The position numbers and the translations under genes are program-made. A stretch of 64,000 nucleotides of DNA from Maribacter sp044594925 (GTDB lineage Bacteria; Bacteroidota; Bacteroidia; Flavobacteriales; Flavobacteriaceae), in contig NZ_CP138991.1 of assembly GCF_044594925.1 (NCBI RefSeq), positions 2,356,001 to 2,420,000 on the forward strand, in the 5' to 3' direction. Numbering within the stretch: position 1 is the stretch's first letter; each line of letters opens with the position of its first letter. The notes beneath the pieces were generated by a model. The model made no database searches. It was not told where the DNA came from and was given only the letters and a program-made list of their open reading frames with translations. Shown piece after piece: positions 1-9,117 of this stretch.

Positions 1-30
1 TCCGTACACTGAATAAATTATAAGAACAGC

Positions 31-49
31 GTCCTCATTCATGAGGGAC
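31..49 (+). promoter_or_regulatory. Small hairpin just upstream of tsf
   Basis: A near-perfect inverted repeat (GTCCTCA, four-base loop, TGAGGGAC, one bulged base) lies 17 bases before the tsf start. In most bacteria rpsB precedes tsf, so this would be the rpsB-tsf spacer, where a hairpin could attenuate or mark processing of the transcript. There is no T-run, so it is not an ordinary terminator. The rpsB gene itself is not visible in the 65 bases upstream. Confidence 0.4.
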
Positions 50-65
50 TATAAAATACAAGACA

Positions 66-1031
66 ATGGCAAAAATTACCGCCGCAGAAGTAAATAAATT
101 GAGAAAAGCTACAGGAGCTGGGATGATGGATTGTAAAAACGCTTTAGTTGAGGCTGAAGGAGATTTTGACAAAGCCATCGAAGTTCTTCGTAAAAAAGGA
201 CAAAAAGTTGCTGCCAAGAGAGCCGATAGAGATTCTTCTGAAGGAGCAGCAATAGCTAAAATTAATTCGGACAACACCGCAGGTGTGGCTATAGTATTGG
301 GTTGTGAGACAGATTTTGTAGGTAAAAACGAAAACTTTGTTTCTTTAGCCAACGAACTTGCCGAAATTGCTTTGAATCACACTTCTAAAGAAGCCTTTCT
401 AGCCGCTGATTTCGGAGGCATGACCGTTACTGATAAATTGATAGAGCAAACTGGTGTAATAGGTGAAAAACTGGAGATTACAGCTTTTGAGAAATTAGAA
501 GCACCTTATGTTGGCTCTTACGTTCACATTAACAAAATAGCGGCACTTGTTGGCTTATCGTCAAAGGTGGATAATGCTGAAGTTTTAGTTAAGGATTTAG
601 CAATGCAAGTTGCTTCTATGGGAGCAACAACCCTTTCTTATAAAGATTTTGATGCTGCCTTCGTAGCTTCTGAAACAGAAGCAAGAATTGCGGTCATTGA
701 AAAAGACAACGAAGAATTAGGCCGTTTAGGAAAAACGCTTAAAAATGTTCCTCAGTATATTTCCATGGCGCAATTAACGGACGAAGTTATGGCCAAGGCT
801 GAAGAAGATGCCAAAGCACAGTTAAAAGCAGAAGGAAAACCAGAGCAAATTTGGGATAAAATACTTCCAGGAAAAATGGAGCGATTCATTTCTGACAACA
901 CTACTTTAGATCAAGAGCAATGTTTACTTGATCAAAATTTCATCAAAGATGAAAAGAAAAGTGTTGCCGATTATGTAGCATCTTACGGAGATGTTTCCGT
1001 TACAGGATTTAAACGAGCTACAGTAGGATAA
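66..1031 (+). CDS. tsf: Translation elongation factor Ts
   Basis: EF-Ts is the guanine-nucleotide exchange factor that recycles EF-Tu-GDP in the cytoplasm. The 321-residue product starts with the UBA-like domain typical of the family and carries the signature T16-GAGMMDCKNA-L27 that contacts EF-Tu. A long dimerisation/core region follows (C82-E-T-D-F within it, then alpha-helical segments). Length fits Bacteroidota EF-Ts, which are longer than the E. coli protein. The ATG at 66 is placed by the conserved N-terminus MAKITAAEV. A strong terminator 20 bases after the stop separates it from pyrH, so tsf is probably the last gene of an rpsB-containing operon that starts outside the window. Confidence 0.97.
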   Translation: MAKITAAEVNKLRKATGAGMMDCKNALVEAEGDFDKAIEVLRKKGQKVAAKRADRDSSEGAAIAKINSDNTAGVAIVLGCETDFVGKNENFVSLANELAEIALNHTSKEAFLAADFGGMTVTDKLIEQTGVIGEKLEITAFEKLEAPYVGSYVHINKIAALVGLSSKVDNAEVLVKDLAMQVASMGATTLSYKDFDAAFVASETEARIAVIEKDNEELGRLGKTLKNVPQYISMAQLTDEVMAKAEEDAKAQLKAEGKPEQIWDKILPGKMERFISDNTTLDQEQCLLDQNFIKDEKKSVADYVASYGDVSVTGFKRATVG

Positions 1032-1051
1032 TTATTAGACTAACTCAAACT

Positions 1052-1086
1052 AAAAACCCTTAAGGATAAAACCTTAAGGGTTTTTT
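1052..1086 (+). terminator. Intrinsic terminator after tsf
   Basis: AAACCCTTAAGG pairs perfectly with CCTTAAGGGTTT across a six-base loop, followed by a T6 run (1081-1086). The upstream A-run makes it able to work in both directions. Confidence 0.9.
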
Positions 1087-1112
1087 AATATTTAAAATTA
1101 TTAGCACTTAAA

Positions 1113-1560
1113 TCATGCTTTTGTTAATTCAGTAAAATCCTTAAAAGTATCCTTCACAAGTATAATTTTGGTAACTTCCACAGTAGTGGAACCCACCAAT
1201 CCTTCTATCTTAAAACTTTACGATTGTAATGGATTTCCATCCAAACCATAGTGTTTGAAGTCAAAGCAACACTTTTAACGATTATTGGCCTAATAGATTC
1301 CAAAGTGATATCCAATACAAAAGCACCAGTTTAATTTCCCCTTTCAACTTACTATTATTTAAATTGACCAAGTCCTAGGAAGCTATAATTACCATATAGT
1401 CAACAGCAATTAATAATTTATCTGCTCGTCAACCATAAAATAACGTACAAACAATAATTCTGAAGAAAGTTCTTTCACAAAATAGATCAAACCAAAAATT
1501 GTACTCCATAATGCAATTCTGTACCGGCAATAAGGATATCACAAATGAGGGTTACGTGTT
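1113..1560 (-). pseudogene. Degraded coding remnant, family unknown
   Basis: The 620-base tsf-pyrH spacer is not empty. On the minus strand one frame ends at a TGA (1113-1115) and gives a convincing protein-like C-terminus, including FKHYGLDGNPLQS, one in-frame TAA, then SFKIEGLVGSTTVEVTKI. Farther upstream, coding-like text continues in other frames from an ATG near 1510, interrupted by several stops and frame changes. The pattern is what remains of a gene of about 450 bases after frameshifts and stops. I do not recognise the family, and the upstream limit is approximate. There is no intact reading frame of useful length in this spacer on either strand. Confidence 0.4.
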
Positions 1561-1627
1561 ATTTTCTTAGAAAGAATTATGCTCTTTAATGTAAACATTT
1601 CACTTCTCTGTCATCAAAATTTTTCAG

Positions 1628-1635
1628 TATTTTTG
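1628..1635 (+). promoter_or_regulatory. Putative -7 box for pyrH-frr
   Basis: TATTTTTG matches the Bacteroidota housekeeping sigma -7 consensus TAnnTTTG exactly and lies 18 bases before the pyrH ATG. The -33 TTTG element is not clear. It would drive pyrH and frr. Confidence 0.6.
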
Positions 1636-1653
1636 CTTTGAAAGAAAATAAAT

Positions 1654-2361
1654 ATGCAATACAAAAGAATACTTTTAAAACTAAGTGGTGAGGCCCTTAT
1701 GGGCGAAAAGCAATATGGAATAGACTCCAAAAGGCTTAGTGAATATGCAGAGGAAATCAAGGAGGTTGTTGACAAAGGTATTCAAGTAGCTATTGTTATA
1801 GGTGGCGGAAACATTTTCAGAGGTCTTGCAGGTGCTGCTACAGGCATGGACCGTGTGCAAGGTGACCATATGGGTATGCTCGCTACAGTTATAAATGGGC
1901 TAGCCTTACAAAGCGCTCTTGAAATGCAAAATGTACAGACACGACTGCAGTCTGCAATAAAAATCAATGAAGTAGCAGAACCTTTTATTAGGAGAAGAGC
2001 AATGCGGCATTTAGAAAAGGGAAGGGTAGTCATTTTTGGTGGTGGTACAGGCAACCCCTATTTTACAACAGATTCCGCAGCGGTACTTAGAGCAATTGAA
2101 ATTGAAGCAGATGTTATTTTAAAAGGAACCAGAGTAGACGGTATTTATACCGCTGATCCAGAAAAAGATAAGGATGCTACTAAATTTGATACCATATCTT
2201 TCCAAGACGTGCTTACAAAAGGTCTAAAAGTAATGGATACAACCGCATTTACTTTAAGCCAAGAAAATGAATTACCAATAGTGGTATTTGATATGAATAA
2301 AAGAGGGAATCTCTTAAAAATCGTAGCGGGAGAAACCATTGGTACTACTGTTAACATTTAA
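1654..2361 (+). CDS. pyrH: UMP kinase
   Basis: Phosphorylates UMP to UDP with ATP, the first dedicated step from UMP toward UTP/CTP, in the cytoplasm. The 235-residue protein is a full-length bacterial UMP kinase of the amino-acid-kinase fold. Visible motifs are K9-S-G-E (phosphate binding), VIGGGNIFRG (48-57), D71-H-M-G-M, the GTGNPYFTTD segment (131-140) and VDGIYTADPE (161-170) near the nucleotide site. The start is fixed by the conserved MQYKRILLKLSGEA. It is followed after 43 bases by frr, the common pyrH-frr pairing, and both probably share the promoter at 1628. Confidence 0.97.
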   Translation: MQYKRILLKLSGEALMGEKQYGIDSKRLSEYAEEIKEVVDKGIQVAIVIGGGNIFRGLAGAATGMDRVQGDHMGMLATVINGLALQSALEMQNVQTRLQSAIKINEVAEPFIRRRAMRHLEKGRVVIFGGGTGNPYFTTDSAAVLRAIEIEADVILKGTRVDGIYTADPEKDKDATKFDTISFQDVLTKGLKVMDTTAFTLSQENELPIVVFDMNKRGNLLKIVAGETIGTTVNI

Positions 2362-2404
2362 ATTTTTGGTATAATTTGTGATTATAATATAGAAACATTT
2401 CAAT

Positions 2405-2959
2405 ATGAACGAAGAAATACAGTTTGTCCTAGATTCAGCCAAAGAAAGTATGGAAGCAGCAATAGCGCATTTAGAACGTGAGTTTGTAAAAATACGTGCG
2501 GGAAAAGCGAGCCCTACGATGCTTTCTTCTATCATGGTAGAATATTACGGTTCACAAACGCCATTGTCGCAAGTTGCCAATGTAAACACACCTGATGGTA
2601 GAACAATTTCAGTACAACCATGGGAAAAGGGCATGTTGCAGGAAATAGAAAAAGCCATCATGAATTCTAATCTCGGTTTTAATCCAATGAACAACGGCGA
2701 TATGGTTATTATCAACGTACCACCATTAACTGAAGAGCGAAGAATTCAATTAACTAAACAAGCGAAGGCAGAGGCGGAACATGCCAAGGTAGGTGTGCGG
2801 AGCGCTAGGCAAGATGCGAACAAGGAAATAAAAGATTTAGAGGTCTCTGAGGATTTGGAAAAAAATGCCACAGGAGATGTTCAGGAACTAACCGATTCCT
2901 ACGTAAAAAAAATAGATGATTTCCTCGGTGTAAAGGAAGCGGAGATAATGAAGGTATAA
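2405..2959 (+). CDS. frr: Ribosome recycling factor
   Basis: RRF splits post-termination ribosomes together with EF-G. The 184-residue protein has the family length and its two parts: a long three-helix bundle formed by the N-terminal helix (with the conserved FVKIRAGKASPTML near residues 28-41) and the C-terminal helices (EERRIQLTKQAKAEAEHAKV). A small beta domain lies between (VNTPDGRTISVQPW to NNGDMVIINVPPLTEERR). It follows pyrH by 43 bases and ends before a terminator at 2988, so pyrH-frr form a two-gene unit. Confidence 0.97.
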   Translation: MNEEIQFVLDSAKESMEAAIAHLEREFVKIRAGKASPTMLSSIMVEYYGSQTPLSQVANVNTPDGRTISVQPWEKGMLQEIEKAIMNSNLGFNPMNNGDMVIINVPPLTEERRIQLTKQAKAEAEHAKVGVRSARQDANKEIKDLEVSEDLEKNATGDVQELTDSYVKKIDDFLGVKEAEIMKV

Positions 2960-2987
2960 TACAATTATATTAAATTTTTAGAAAATT

Positions 2988-3013
2988 AAGCAGCCCAATA
3001 GGCTGCTTTTGCT
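2988..3013 (+). terminator. Intrinsic terminator after frr
   Basis: AAGCAGCC, loop CAATA, GGCTGCTT, then a T-rich tract. An eight-base perfect stem located 28 bases after the frr stop. Confidence 0.8.
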
Positions 3014-3070
3014 TTTCCAAATATCCATTCTTTTTAAACCTCCAATTTAGGTACGTTAATACACATTAGT

Positions 3071-3078
3071 TACCTTTG
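3071..3078 (+). promoter_or_regulatory. Putative -7 box for the RND/MMPL gene
   Basis: TACCTTTG is an exact TAnnTTTG match 19 bases before the ATG at 3098. A TTTA at 3046-3049 sits at about the right distance for a weak -33 element. Confidence 0.6.
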
Positions 3079-3097
3079 CACTCGGCTAAAAACAAGA

Positions 3098-5485
3098 ATG
3101 GTAGCAAAACTTACACAAGGATTTTGGGCGAAGACTGCTAGAATAATACTTAGGAACAGAGTAGTAATATTACTGCTTGTTGCCGCTTTTACCGTATTTC
3201 TAGGTATGCAATGGCAACATATGCGGTTTTCCAGCTCCCAAGCCAACTTGTTACCAGATGACCACCCTGTAAACCAAGAATATCAATCTTTTCTAAGTCA
3301 ATTTGGTGAAGAAGGGAACGCGGTAGTACTGGCCGTAAGAGACAGCGCACTCTTTCAGCCAAACAATTTTAAGCGCTGGAATAAATTCAGCAAGCAATTA
3401 GGAGCTTTCCCTGAGGTAGATTTTGTACTATCTACAGATAATCTACAAGAGTTGATAAAGGATAATGAAAAACAAGAATTTGTCCTTCAGCCTTTACTTA
3501 AAAAAGAATTAGAAAGTCAATTTGAAATTGATAGTATAACGCGGCATTTGTTCAATAACATGCCGTTCTACGACAATCTACTTTATAATAAAGAAAGCCG
3601 TACCCTGCGCACCGTTATGTATCTGGATAAGGACATTGTAAATACCAGTGTTCGAAAGGATTTTATCCTAAAGGACATGATACATTTGGTAAGTAGTTTT
3701 GAAGAGGAAACCGGTCTTGATGTGCACATATCCGGTATGCCCTACGTCCGCACCATGAATTCTCAAAATATCATTGATGAAATTGGTAAGTTTATTTTAG
3801 CAGCTTTAGGAGTTACTTCCCTAATTTTCTTTTTCTTCTTCCGAAGTGTACGCGCAACCATCATTTCTATGTGCGTAGTTATCATTGGTGTAATGTGGGC
3901 CTTTGGAATACTTGGATTATTGCAGTATGAAATAACGGTTTTAACTGCATTGATTCCCCCATTAATCATTGTTATTGGTATTCCTAATTGTATTTTCCTG
4001 ATTAACAAATATCAGCAAGAAGTAAAGAAGCACGGAAACCAAGCATTATCCCTACAACGCGTAATTTCCAAGATTGGCAACGCAACGTTAATGACCAATA
4101 TGACAACGGCCTCCGGTTTTGCAACGTTCATTATAACAGATAGCAAACTACTTAAGGAATTCGGAATCGTAGCCTCTATAAACATCATTGGGATTTTTAT
4201 ACTATCCCTTCTGATCATACCTATTGTTTATAGTTTTATGTCCCTCCCAAAGACCAAACATCTAAGGCATCTGAACAAAAGATGGATTGATGCTTTTGTA
4301 AGTTGGATGGAAGGTATCGTTAGAAATCAAAGAGTTGCCGTATATATCGTATCTATTGCCCTACTAGTGGTCAGTATCATAGGTATTTACCAAATTGATA
4401 TTTCTGGTAGCCCTATAGAAGATATGCCCAAGAATGCTGAATTTTTTAAGGATATTCGCTTTTTTGAGGAAGAATTCGACGGTATAATGCCCGTAGAAAT
4501 AGTAGTAGATACTAAAAGTCCAAAAGGTGTACTGAAACCCGCAACCCTAAAAAGAATAGACAGGCTAGGCGCTGTAGTAGAAGAAATACCAGAGCTATCC
4601 AAACCAGTTTCGGTAGTTAATTTGGTAAAATATTCTAAGCAGGCATTTTATAATGGTATTCCCAAATACTATCAATTACCGACGAGCCAAGAAAATACAT
4701 TTATAATGGATGTTGCCAGAAAATCGTCTGACAATGGCAATCTTTTAAAAAGCTTTGTTGATACTACGGGACAAACGGCAAGAATGACCACTTTTATGCG
4801 CGATGTGAAAACAGACCGTATGGAGGAAATTGAACAACGTCTCTTGGAAAATATAGCGAAAATATTTCCAAAGGAAAGGTACACTGTTTACATGACAGGA
4901 AGTGCCCTACTATTCTTAAAAGGGACCAAGTACTTAGTCAAAAATTTAATAATGTCCTTAGCATTGGCAATAGGTCTTATAGCATTATTTATGGCCTACC
5001 TATTTCGTTCTTTTAGGATGATTATCATTTCCTTAATCCCTAATTTATTACCGCTATTGGTAACAGCGGGGATAATGGGTTTTGTCGGCGTTCCTATAAA
5101 ACCATCTACCATACTTGTATTTAGCATTGCTTTTGGAATTTCCGTTGACGACACCATACACTTTTTAGCCAAATACCGGCAAGAGCTCACTTCTAGCAAA
5201 TGGAAGATAGAAAAATCGGTTTACGCGGCATTGCGGGAAACTGGCGTAAGTATGTTTTACACCTCCATCGTATTATTTTTTGGTTTTTCCGTTTTCGTTA
5301 TTTCCAATTTCGGAGGAACAGTAGCCCTGGGCTCTTTAGTATCTGCGACCTTACTTTTTGCCATGCTGGCCAATCTTATTCTATTACCATCTCTTTTATT
5401 ATCCTTGGAGAAGAGTATAGCCAATAAGGAAGTGCTTAAAAAACCACAAATAGATATCCTACCAAAAGGAGAGGACACCGTTTAA
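3098..5485 (+). CDS. RND-superfamily (MMPL/HAE-type) membrane transporter
   Basis: A 795-residue polytopic inner-membrane protein with the duplicated RND layout. One membrane helix (about 22-38) is followed by a large periplasmic domain (about 40-225), then a bundle of helices from ILAALGVTSLIFFFFF onward (about 230-395). A second single helix (about 415-432), second periplasmic domain and second bundle (about 605-770) follow. The sequence IPNCIFLINKY in repeat one and FGISVDDTIHFLAKY in repeat two are the usual intramembrane acidic/polar motifs, and the D-D of repeat two would serve proton relay. Members move hydrophobic compounds (lipids, hopanoids) across or out of the inner membrane; the substrate here is unknown. 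It stands alone between the frr terminator and the asnS promoter. Confidence 0.85.
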   Translation: MVAKLTQGFWAKTARIILRNRVVILLLVAAFTVFLGMQWQHMRFSSSQANLLPDDHPVNQEYQSFLSQFGEEGNAVVLAVRDSALFQPNNFKRWNKFSKQLGAFPEVDFVLSTDNLQELIKDNEKQEFVLQPLLKKELESQFEIDSITRHLFNNMPFYDNLLYNKESRTLRTVMYLDKDIVNTSVRKDFILKDMIHLVSSFEEETGLDVHISGMPYVRTMNSQNIIDEIGKFILAALGVTSLIFFFFFRSVRATIISMCVVIIGVMWAFGILGLLQYEITVLTALIPPLIIVIGIPNCIFLINKYQQEVKKHGNQALSLQRVISKIGNATLMTNMTTASGFATFIITDSKLLKEFGIVASINIIGIFILSLLIIPIVYSFMSLPKTKHLRHLNKRWIDAFVSWMEGIVRNQRVAVYIVSIALLVVSIIGIYQIDISGSPIEDMPKNAEFFKDIRFFEEEFDGIMPVEIVVDTKSPKGVLKPATLKRIDRLGAVVEEIPELSKPVSVVNLVKYSKQAFYNGIPKYYQLPTSQENTFIMDVARKSSDNGNLLKSFVDTTGQTARMTTFMRDVKTDRMEEIEQRLLENIAKIFPKERYTVYMTGSALLFLKGTKYLVKNLIMSLALAIGLIALFMAYLFRSFRMIIISLIPNLLPLLVTAGIMGFVGVPIKPSTILVFSIAFGISVDDTIHFLAKYRQELTSSKWKIEKSVYAALRETGVSMFYTSIVLFFGFSVFVISNFGGTVALGSLVSATLLFAMLANLILLPSLLLSLEKSIANKEVLKKPQIDILPKGEDTV

Positions 5486-5549
5486 TTTGATTTGGTTCTA
5501 AAACTTCCTTTTTAGACTAAGTATTCCTTCATTTTTTTGAGCAAAGGAT

Positions 5550-5557
5550 TATCTTTG
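5550..5557 (+). promoter_or_regulatory. Putative -7 box for asnS
   Basis: TATCTTTG is an exact TAnnTTTG match 25 bases before the asnS ATG. Confidence 0.6.
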
Positions 5558-5582
5558 ACCTTTAACATTCAATACACTTAAA

Positions 5583-7016
5583 ATGCGTTCAGCAAGCATA
5601 AAAGACCTCCTTTCAGGAAAGGATTTACTACAAGAAGTAACCATCAACGGTTGGGTCAGAACATTTAGAAGTAATCGTTTCATTGCTCTAAATGATGGCT
5701 CCACATTAAATAATATACAATGCGTAGTAGATTTTGAAAAAATTGACGAAGCTGTTCTAAAACAAATAAATACGGGTAGTGCACTGCGTATTTCAGGAAC
5801 ATTGGTAGAGAGCCAAGGTCGTGGACAAAGTGTGGAGATTCAGGTTAATAATATATACGTGCACGGCAACGCGGACCCCGAAGTATATCCCATTCAACCT
5901 AAAAAACACTCTTTAGAATTTTTACGTGAGAAAGCGCATTTAAGAGCAAGAACCAACACCTTTTCAGCAGTAATGCGCGTTCGTTCCGCACTAGCATTTG
6001 CGGTACATCAATATTTCCGTGACAATGGTTTTTATTATTTTCATGCGCCCATAATTACCGGTTCCGATGCTGAAGGTGCAGGTGAAATGTTTCGTGTAAC
6101 AACATTAAATGAAAAGAATCCACCGCTAACGGAAAACGGAGACGTTGACCACAAAGAGGATTTTTTTGGAAAGGAGACCAATCTAACGGTTTCAGGACAG
6201 CTAGAGGCGGAGGCCTATGCCATGGCCTTAGGAAAAGTATATACTTTTGGTCCTACTTTTAGAGCGGAAAATTCAAATACCTCTAGACACCTTGCTGAGT
6301 TTTGGATGATAGAACCGGAGATGGCATTTTTTGATTTAAACGATAATATGGATTTGGCGGAAGACTTCATCAAAAGTGTCATCAGCTATATTCTAGAGCA
6401 CTGTCAAGAGGATTTACAATTTTTGGAAAAGCGCCTGTTGGATGAAGAAAAAACCAAACCCCAAGCAGAACGCAGCGAAATGGCTTTGATAGAGAAACTT
6501 AAATTTATCTCGGAGAACAATTTTAAAAGAGTTACCTATACAGAAGCAATAGACATTCTTCGCAATAGTAAACCCAACAAAAAGAAGAAATTCAAATATC
6601 CTATTAATGAATGGGGTGCGGACCTTCAAAGCGAGCACGAACGCTATCTTGTAGAAAAGCATTTTAAATGTCCTGTAATTTTATTTGATTATCCAGCTAA
6701 AATAAAGGCATTTTATATGCGCTTAAACGAAGATGGTAAAACCGTAAGGGCTATGGATATACTATTCCCTGGCATCGGTGAAATTGTAGGTGGCTCTCAA
6801 AGAGAAGAACGTTTAGATGTGCTTAAAGAAAAAATGGCCGCATTAGATATTCCCGAAGAAGAACTTTGGTGGTATCTTGATTTACGAAAATTCGGTACTG
6901 CAGTTCACAGTGGTTTTGGCCTAGGTTTTGAAAGACTCGTTCTATTCGCTACCGGAATGGGAAATATCCGAGATGTTATTCCTTTCCCGAGAACTCCTCA
7001 AAATGCTGAATTTTAA
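5583..7016 (+). CDS. asnS: Asparaginyl-tRNA synthetase
   Basis: Charges tRNA-Asn with asparagine. The 477-residue protein has an N-terminal OB-fold anticodon-binding domain (about 15-105, with VNGW/INGWVRTFRSN) and a class II catalytic domain. Motif 2 is seen at TFRAENSNTSRHLAEFWMIE and motif 3 at GFGLGFERLVLFATGMGNIR near the C-terminus. The Asn-specific context around the FRAENSNTSRHL loop separates it from AspRS. Its presence suggests direct Asn-tRNA charging rather than the amidotransferase route. rpoN follows after 38 bases in the same direction, so the two may be cotranscribed. Confidence 0.96.
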   Translation: MRSASIKDLLSGKDLLQEVTINGWVRTFRSNRFIALNDGSTLNNIQCVVDFEKIDEAVLKQINTGSALRISGTLVESQGRGQSVEIQVNNIYVHGNADPEVYPIQPKKHSLEFLREKAHLRARTNTFSAVMRVRSALAFAVHQYFRDNGFYYFHAPIITGSDAEGAGEMFRVTTLNEKNPPLTENGDVDHKEDFFGKETNLTVSGQLEAEAYAMALGKVYTFGPTFRAENSNTSRHLAEFWMIEPEMAFFDLNDNMDLAEDFIKSVISYILEHCQEDLQFLEKRLLDEEKTKPQAERSEMALIEKLKFISENNFKRVTYTEAIDILRNSKPNKKKKFKYPINEWGADLQSEHERYLVEKHFKCPVILFDYPAKIKAFYMRLNEDGKTVRAMDILFPGIGEIVGGSQREERLDVLKEKMAALDIPEEELWWYLDLRKFGTAVHSGFGLGFERLVLFATGMGNIRDVIPFPRTPQNAEF

Positions 7017-7054
7017 ACGCAATTGATTATTTTTATAAGGACTAGAAAACACCT

Positions 7055-8512
7055 ATGTTAAAACAGTACCTGCAGTTTAAATTATCTCAAAAGTTATCTC
7101 CTCAACAAATACAGTTGATGAAGTTGATACAATTGCCTACGCAGGCTTTTGAGCAGCGTTTAAAACAGGAACTAGAAGAGAATCCGGCGTTGGAAAGTGG
7201 TAAGGAGGAAATGGAATCCTTAAACGATGAGTTCGACGACCCATATGAAGGCGAGAGCGATAGTGAAACCATTGAAGCTGAAGATATCAATATTGATGAT
7301 TACCTGAGTGATGATGAAATTCCGGACTATAGAACCCAAGCCAATAATTATAGTGCCGATGATGATGAAAAAAGTGTTCCATATGCTTCAGGAACATCTT
7401 TTAATCAATATTTACTAAGTCAACTCAATACTGTTTATCTAAATGACGAGGAATGGGCAATTGCTGAATTTTTGGTCGGTAGTGTAGACGAGAGTGGCTA
7501 CATTAGAAGACCACTTTCAGATATTTTAGACGATTTAGCTTTTACCCAGAATATATATACCGAAGAAAAAACCATTGAACGCGTATTAGCTATCGTGCAG
7601 CAATTGGACCCACCCGGTGTGGCCGCAAGGTCTCTAGAAGAGTGTCTTATTATTCAATTAGAAAGGAAAGACAATACCCCAAGCATAGATTTAGCAGTAG
7701 CTATCTTGAAGAAATCTTTTGAACAATTTACGAAAAAGCATTACAAAAAGCTGATACAAAAGCATAGTGTTTCAGAAGAAGAACTGAAGGGTGCGATTTC
7801 TGAAATCGAAAAATTGAATCCAAAACCGGGCGGTTCTTATTCTGGCAATACACGTATGATAGAACACGTGGTTCCTGATTTTTCCATTAAAATAGTGGAC
7901 GGAGAATTAGAACTGACCCTTAATGGCAGAAATGCTCCCGAACTTCATGTTTCTAGAGAATACAGCAACATGCTGAAAGGCTACAAAGAATCTAAAGAAA
8001 AATCCAAGTCCCAAAAAGACACTGTACTCTTTATAAAGCAAAAACTAGATGCCGCAAAGTGGTTCATTGACGCCATTAGACAACGGCAACAGACCTTGTT
8101 CATAACAATGAACGCCATAATGCAGTATCAAAAGAAGTATTTTCTAACAGGAGATGAGCGCAACTTACGCCCTATGATCCTGAAAGATATCGCTGATGAG
8201 ATTCAAATGGACGTCTCCACCGTATCACGAGTAGCCAATAGCAAGTATGTAGATACCCCCTACGGCACCAAATTGATAAAACAATACTTCTCAGAGTCTA
8301 TGAAAAATGAGCAGGGAGAAGACGTATCCACAAGGGAAATAAAGAAAATTTTAGAAACAGTCATTAATGAGGAAACAAAGAAAAAACCTCTGACCGATGA
8401 TAAACTTGCCACGATTCTAAAAGAAAAAGGCTATCCTATAGCAAGACGAACAGTTGCGAAATACAGAGAACAACTCGGAATACCGGTAGCCCGATTGCGA
8501 AAACAGATTTAA
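7055..8512 (+). CDS. rpoN: RNA polymerase sigma-54 factor
   Basis: Alternative sigma factor that recognises -24/-12 promoters and needs AAA+ activators. The 485-residue protein has the three family regions. Region I is a Gln/Leu-rich activator-interaction segment (residues 1-47, LSQKLSPQQIQLMKLIQLPT). An acidic linker follows (about 50-110, rich in D/E). The core-binding domain holds ILDDLAF to LDPPGVAARSLEECL. The C-terminal DNA-binding part has a helix-turn-helix (DVSTVSRVANSKYV) and the RpoN box ARRTVAKYRE close to the end. It is complete. Its stop overlaps the next ATG by one base (TAATG), so the next gene is translationally coupled. Confidence 0.96.
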   Translation: MLKQYLQFKLSQKLSPQQIQLMKLIQLPTQAFEQRLKQELEENPALESGKEEMESLNDEFDDPYEGESDSETIEAEDINIDDYLSDDEIPDYRTQANNYSADDDEKSVPYASGTSFNQYLLSQLNTVYLNDEEWAIAEFLVGSVDESGYIRRPLSDILDDLAFTQNIYTEEKTIERVLAIVQQLDPPGVAARSLEECLIIQLERKDNTPSIDLAVAILKKSFEQFTKKHYKKLIQKHSVSEEELKGAISEIEKLNPKPGGSYSGNTRMIEHVVPDFSIKIVDGELELTLNGRNAPELHVSREYSNMLKGYKESKEKSKSQKDTVLFIKQKLDAAKWFIDAIRQRQQTLFITMNAIMQYQKKYFLTGDERNLRPMILKDIADEIQMDVSTVSRVANSKYVDTPYGTKLIKQYFSESMKNEQGEDVSTREIKKILETVINEETKKKPLTDDKLATILKEKGYPIARRTVAKYREQLGIPVARLRKQI

Positions 8513-9117
8513 TGAAATTCTTTTCTAATGCCATTTCATACCTATTCCATCCGCTATTTGCTCCAATAGGCGGGACATTAATCTACTTTATAATTACACC
8601 AAAGTATAGTCCTTTAGAACTTCAAAGTGGCAACATACTTCCCATATTCATTTTAACGGTCATTATCCCCATAGTAACTTACATGATTCTAAGGAACTTA
8701 CATATGGTAAGTTCGGTCATTATGCCTAGTAGTAAAGAACGTATTTACCCGTTGGCAATTAACATATTACTACTCGCTCTTATTCTTTATAAGGTCATTC
8801 CCAATAATTATGTCATAGAATTATACTTCTTCTTTGTAGGGCTAATAGGAGCTGCAATAGCTAGCCTTGTACTGCTATTTTTAAGATTTAAGGCAAGTTT
8901 ACATTTAATGGGCGTTGGAAGCCTTCTTATGTATTTGATTACACTTAGCGTTCATTTTGAAATAAACGTTGTAATAGCCATAAGTCTGTTCTCTCTAGCT
9001 ATGGGTATTGTAGCCAGCTCAAGATTATATCTAAAGGCTCATACCAAATCAGAATTACTTGTAGGATTACTTATTGGATTACTAACTCAGCTGCTTACAG
9101 TTAAGTTCTGGTTATAA
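8512..9117 (+). CDS. Six-to-seven-helix membrane protein, PAP2-phosphatase-like
   Basis: A 201-residue integral membrane protein with about six hydrophobic helices and no signal-peptide cleavage site. The segment SRLYLKAHTKSELLVGLLIG near the C-terminus resembles the last motif of the PAP2 phosphatase fold (SR.. about six residues ..H....D), but the other phosphatase motifs (KxxxxxxRP and PSGH) are not evident. MPSSKERIYPLAI could be a degenerate first motif. It may be a non-catalytic relative, or a lipid-associated protein. The gene is coupled to rpoN by a one-base stop/start overlap and meets the PorT-like gene tail to tail with a six-base overlap. Confidence 0.65.
   Translation: MKFFSNAISYLFHPLFAPIGGTLIYFIITPKYSPLELQSGNILPIFILTVIIPIVTYMILRNLHMVSSVIMPSSKERIYPLAINILLLALILYKVIPNNYVIELYFFFVGLIGAAIASLVLLFLRFKASLHLMGVGSLLMYLITLSVHFEINVVIAISLFSLAMGIVASSRLYLKAHTKSELLVGLLIGLLTQLLTVKFWL

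Noticed and set aside
5200..5427. 75-residue plus-strand frame inside the RND gene
   Set aside because: Out-of-frame overlap with a well-supported transporter; no independent evidence.
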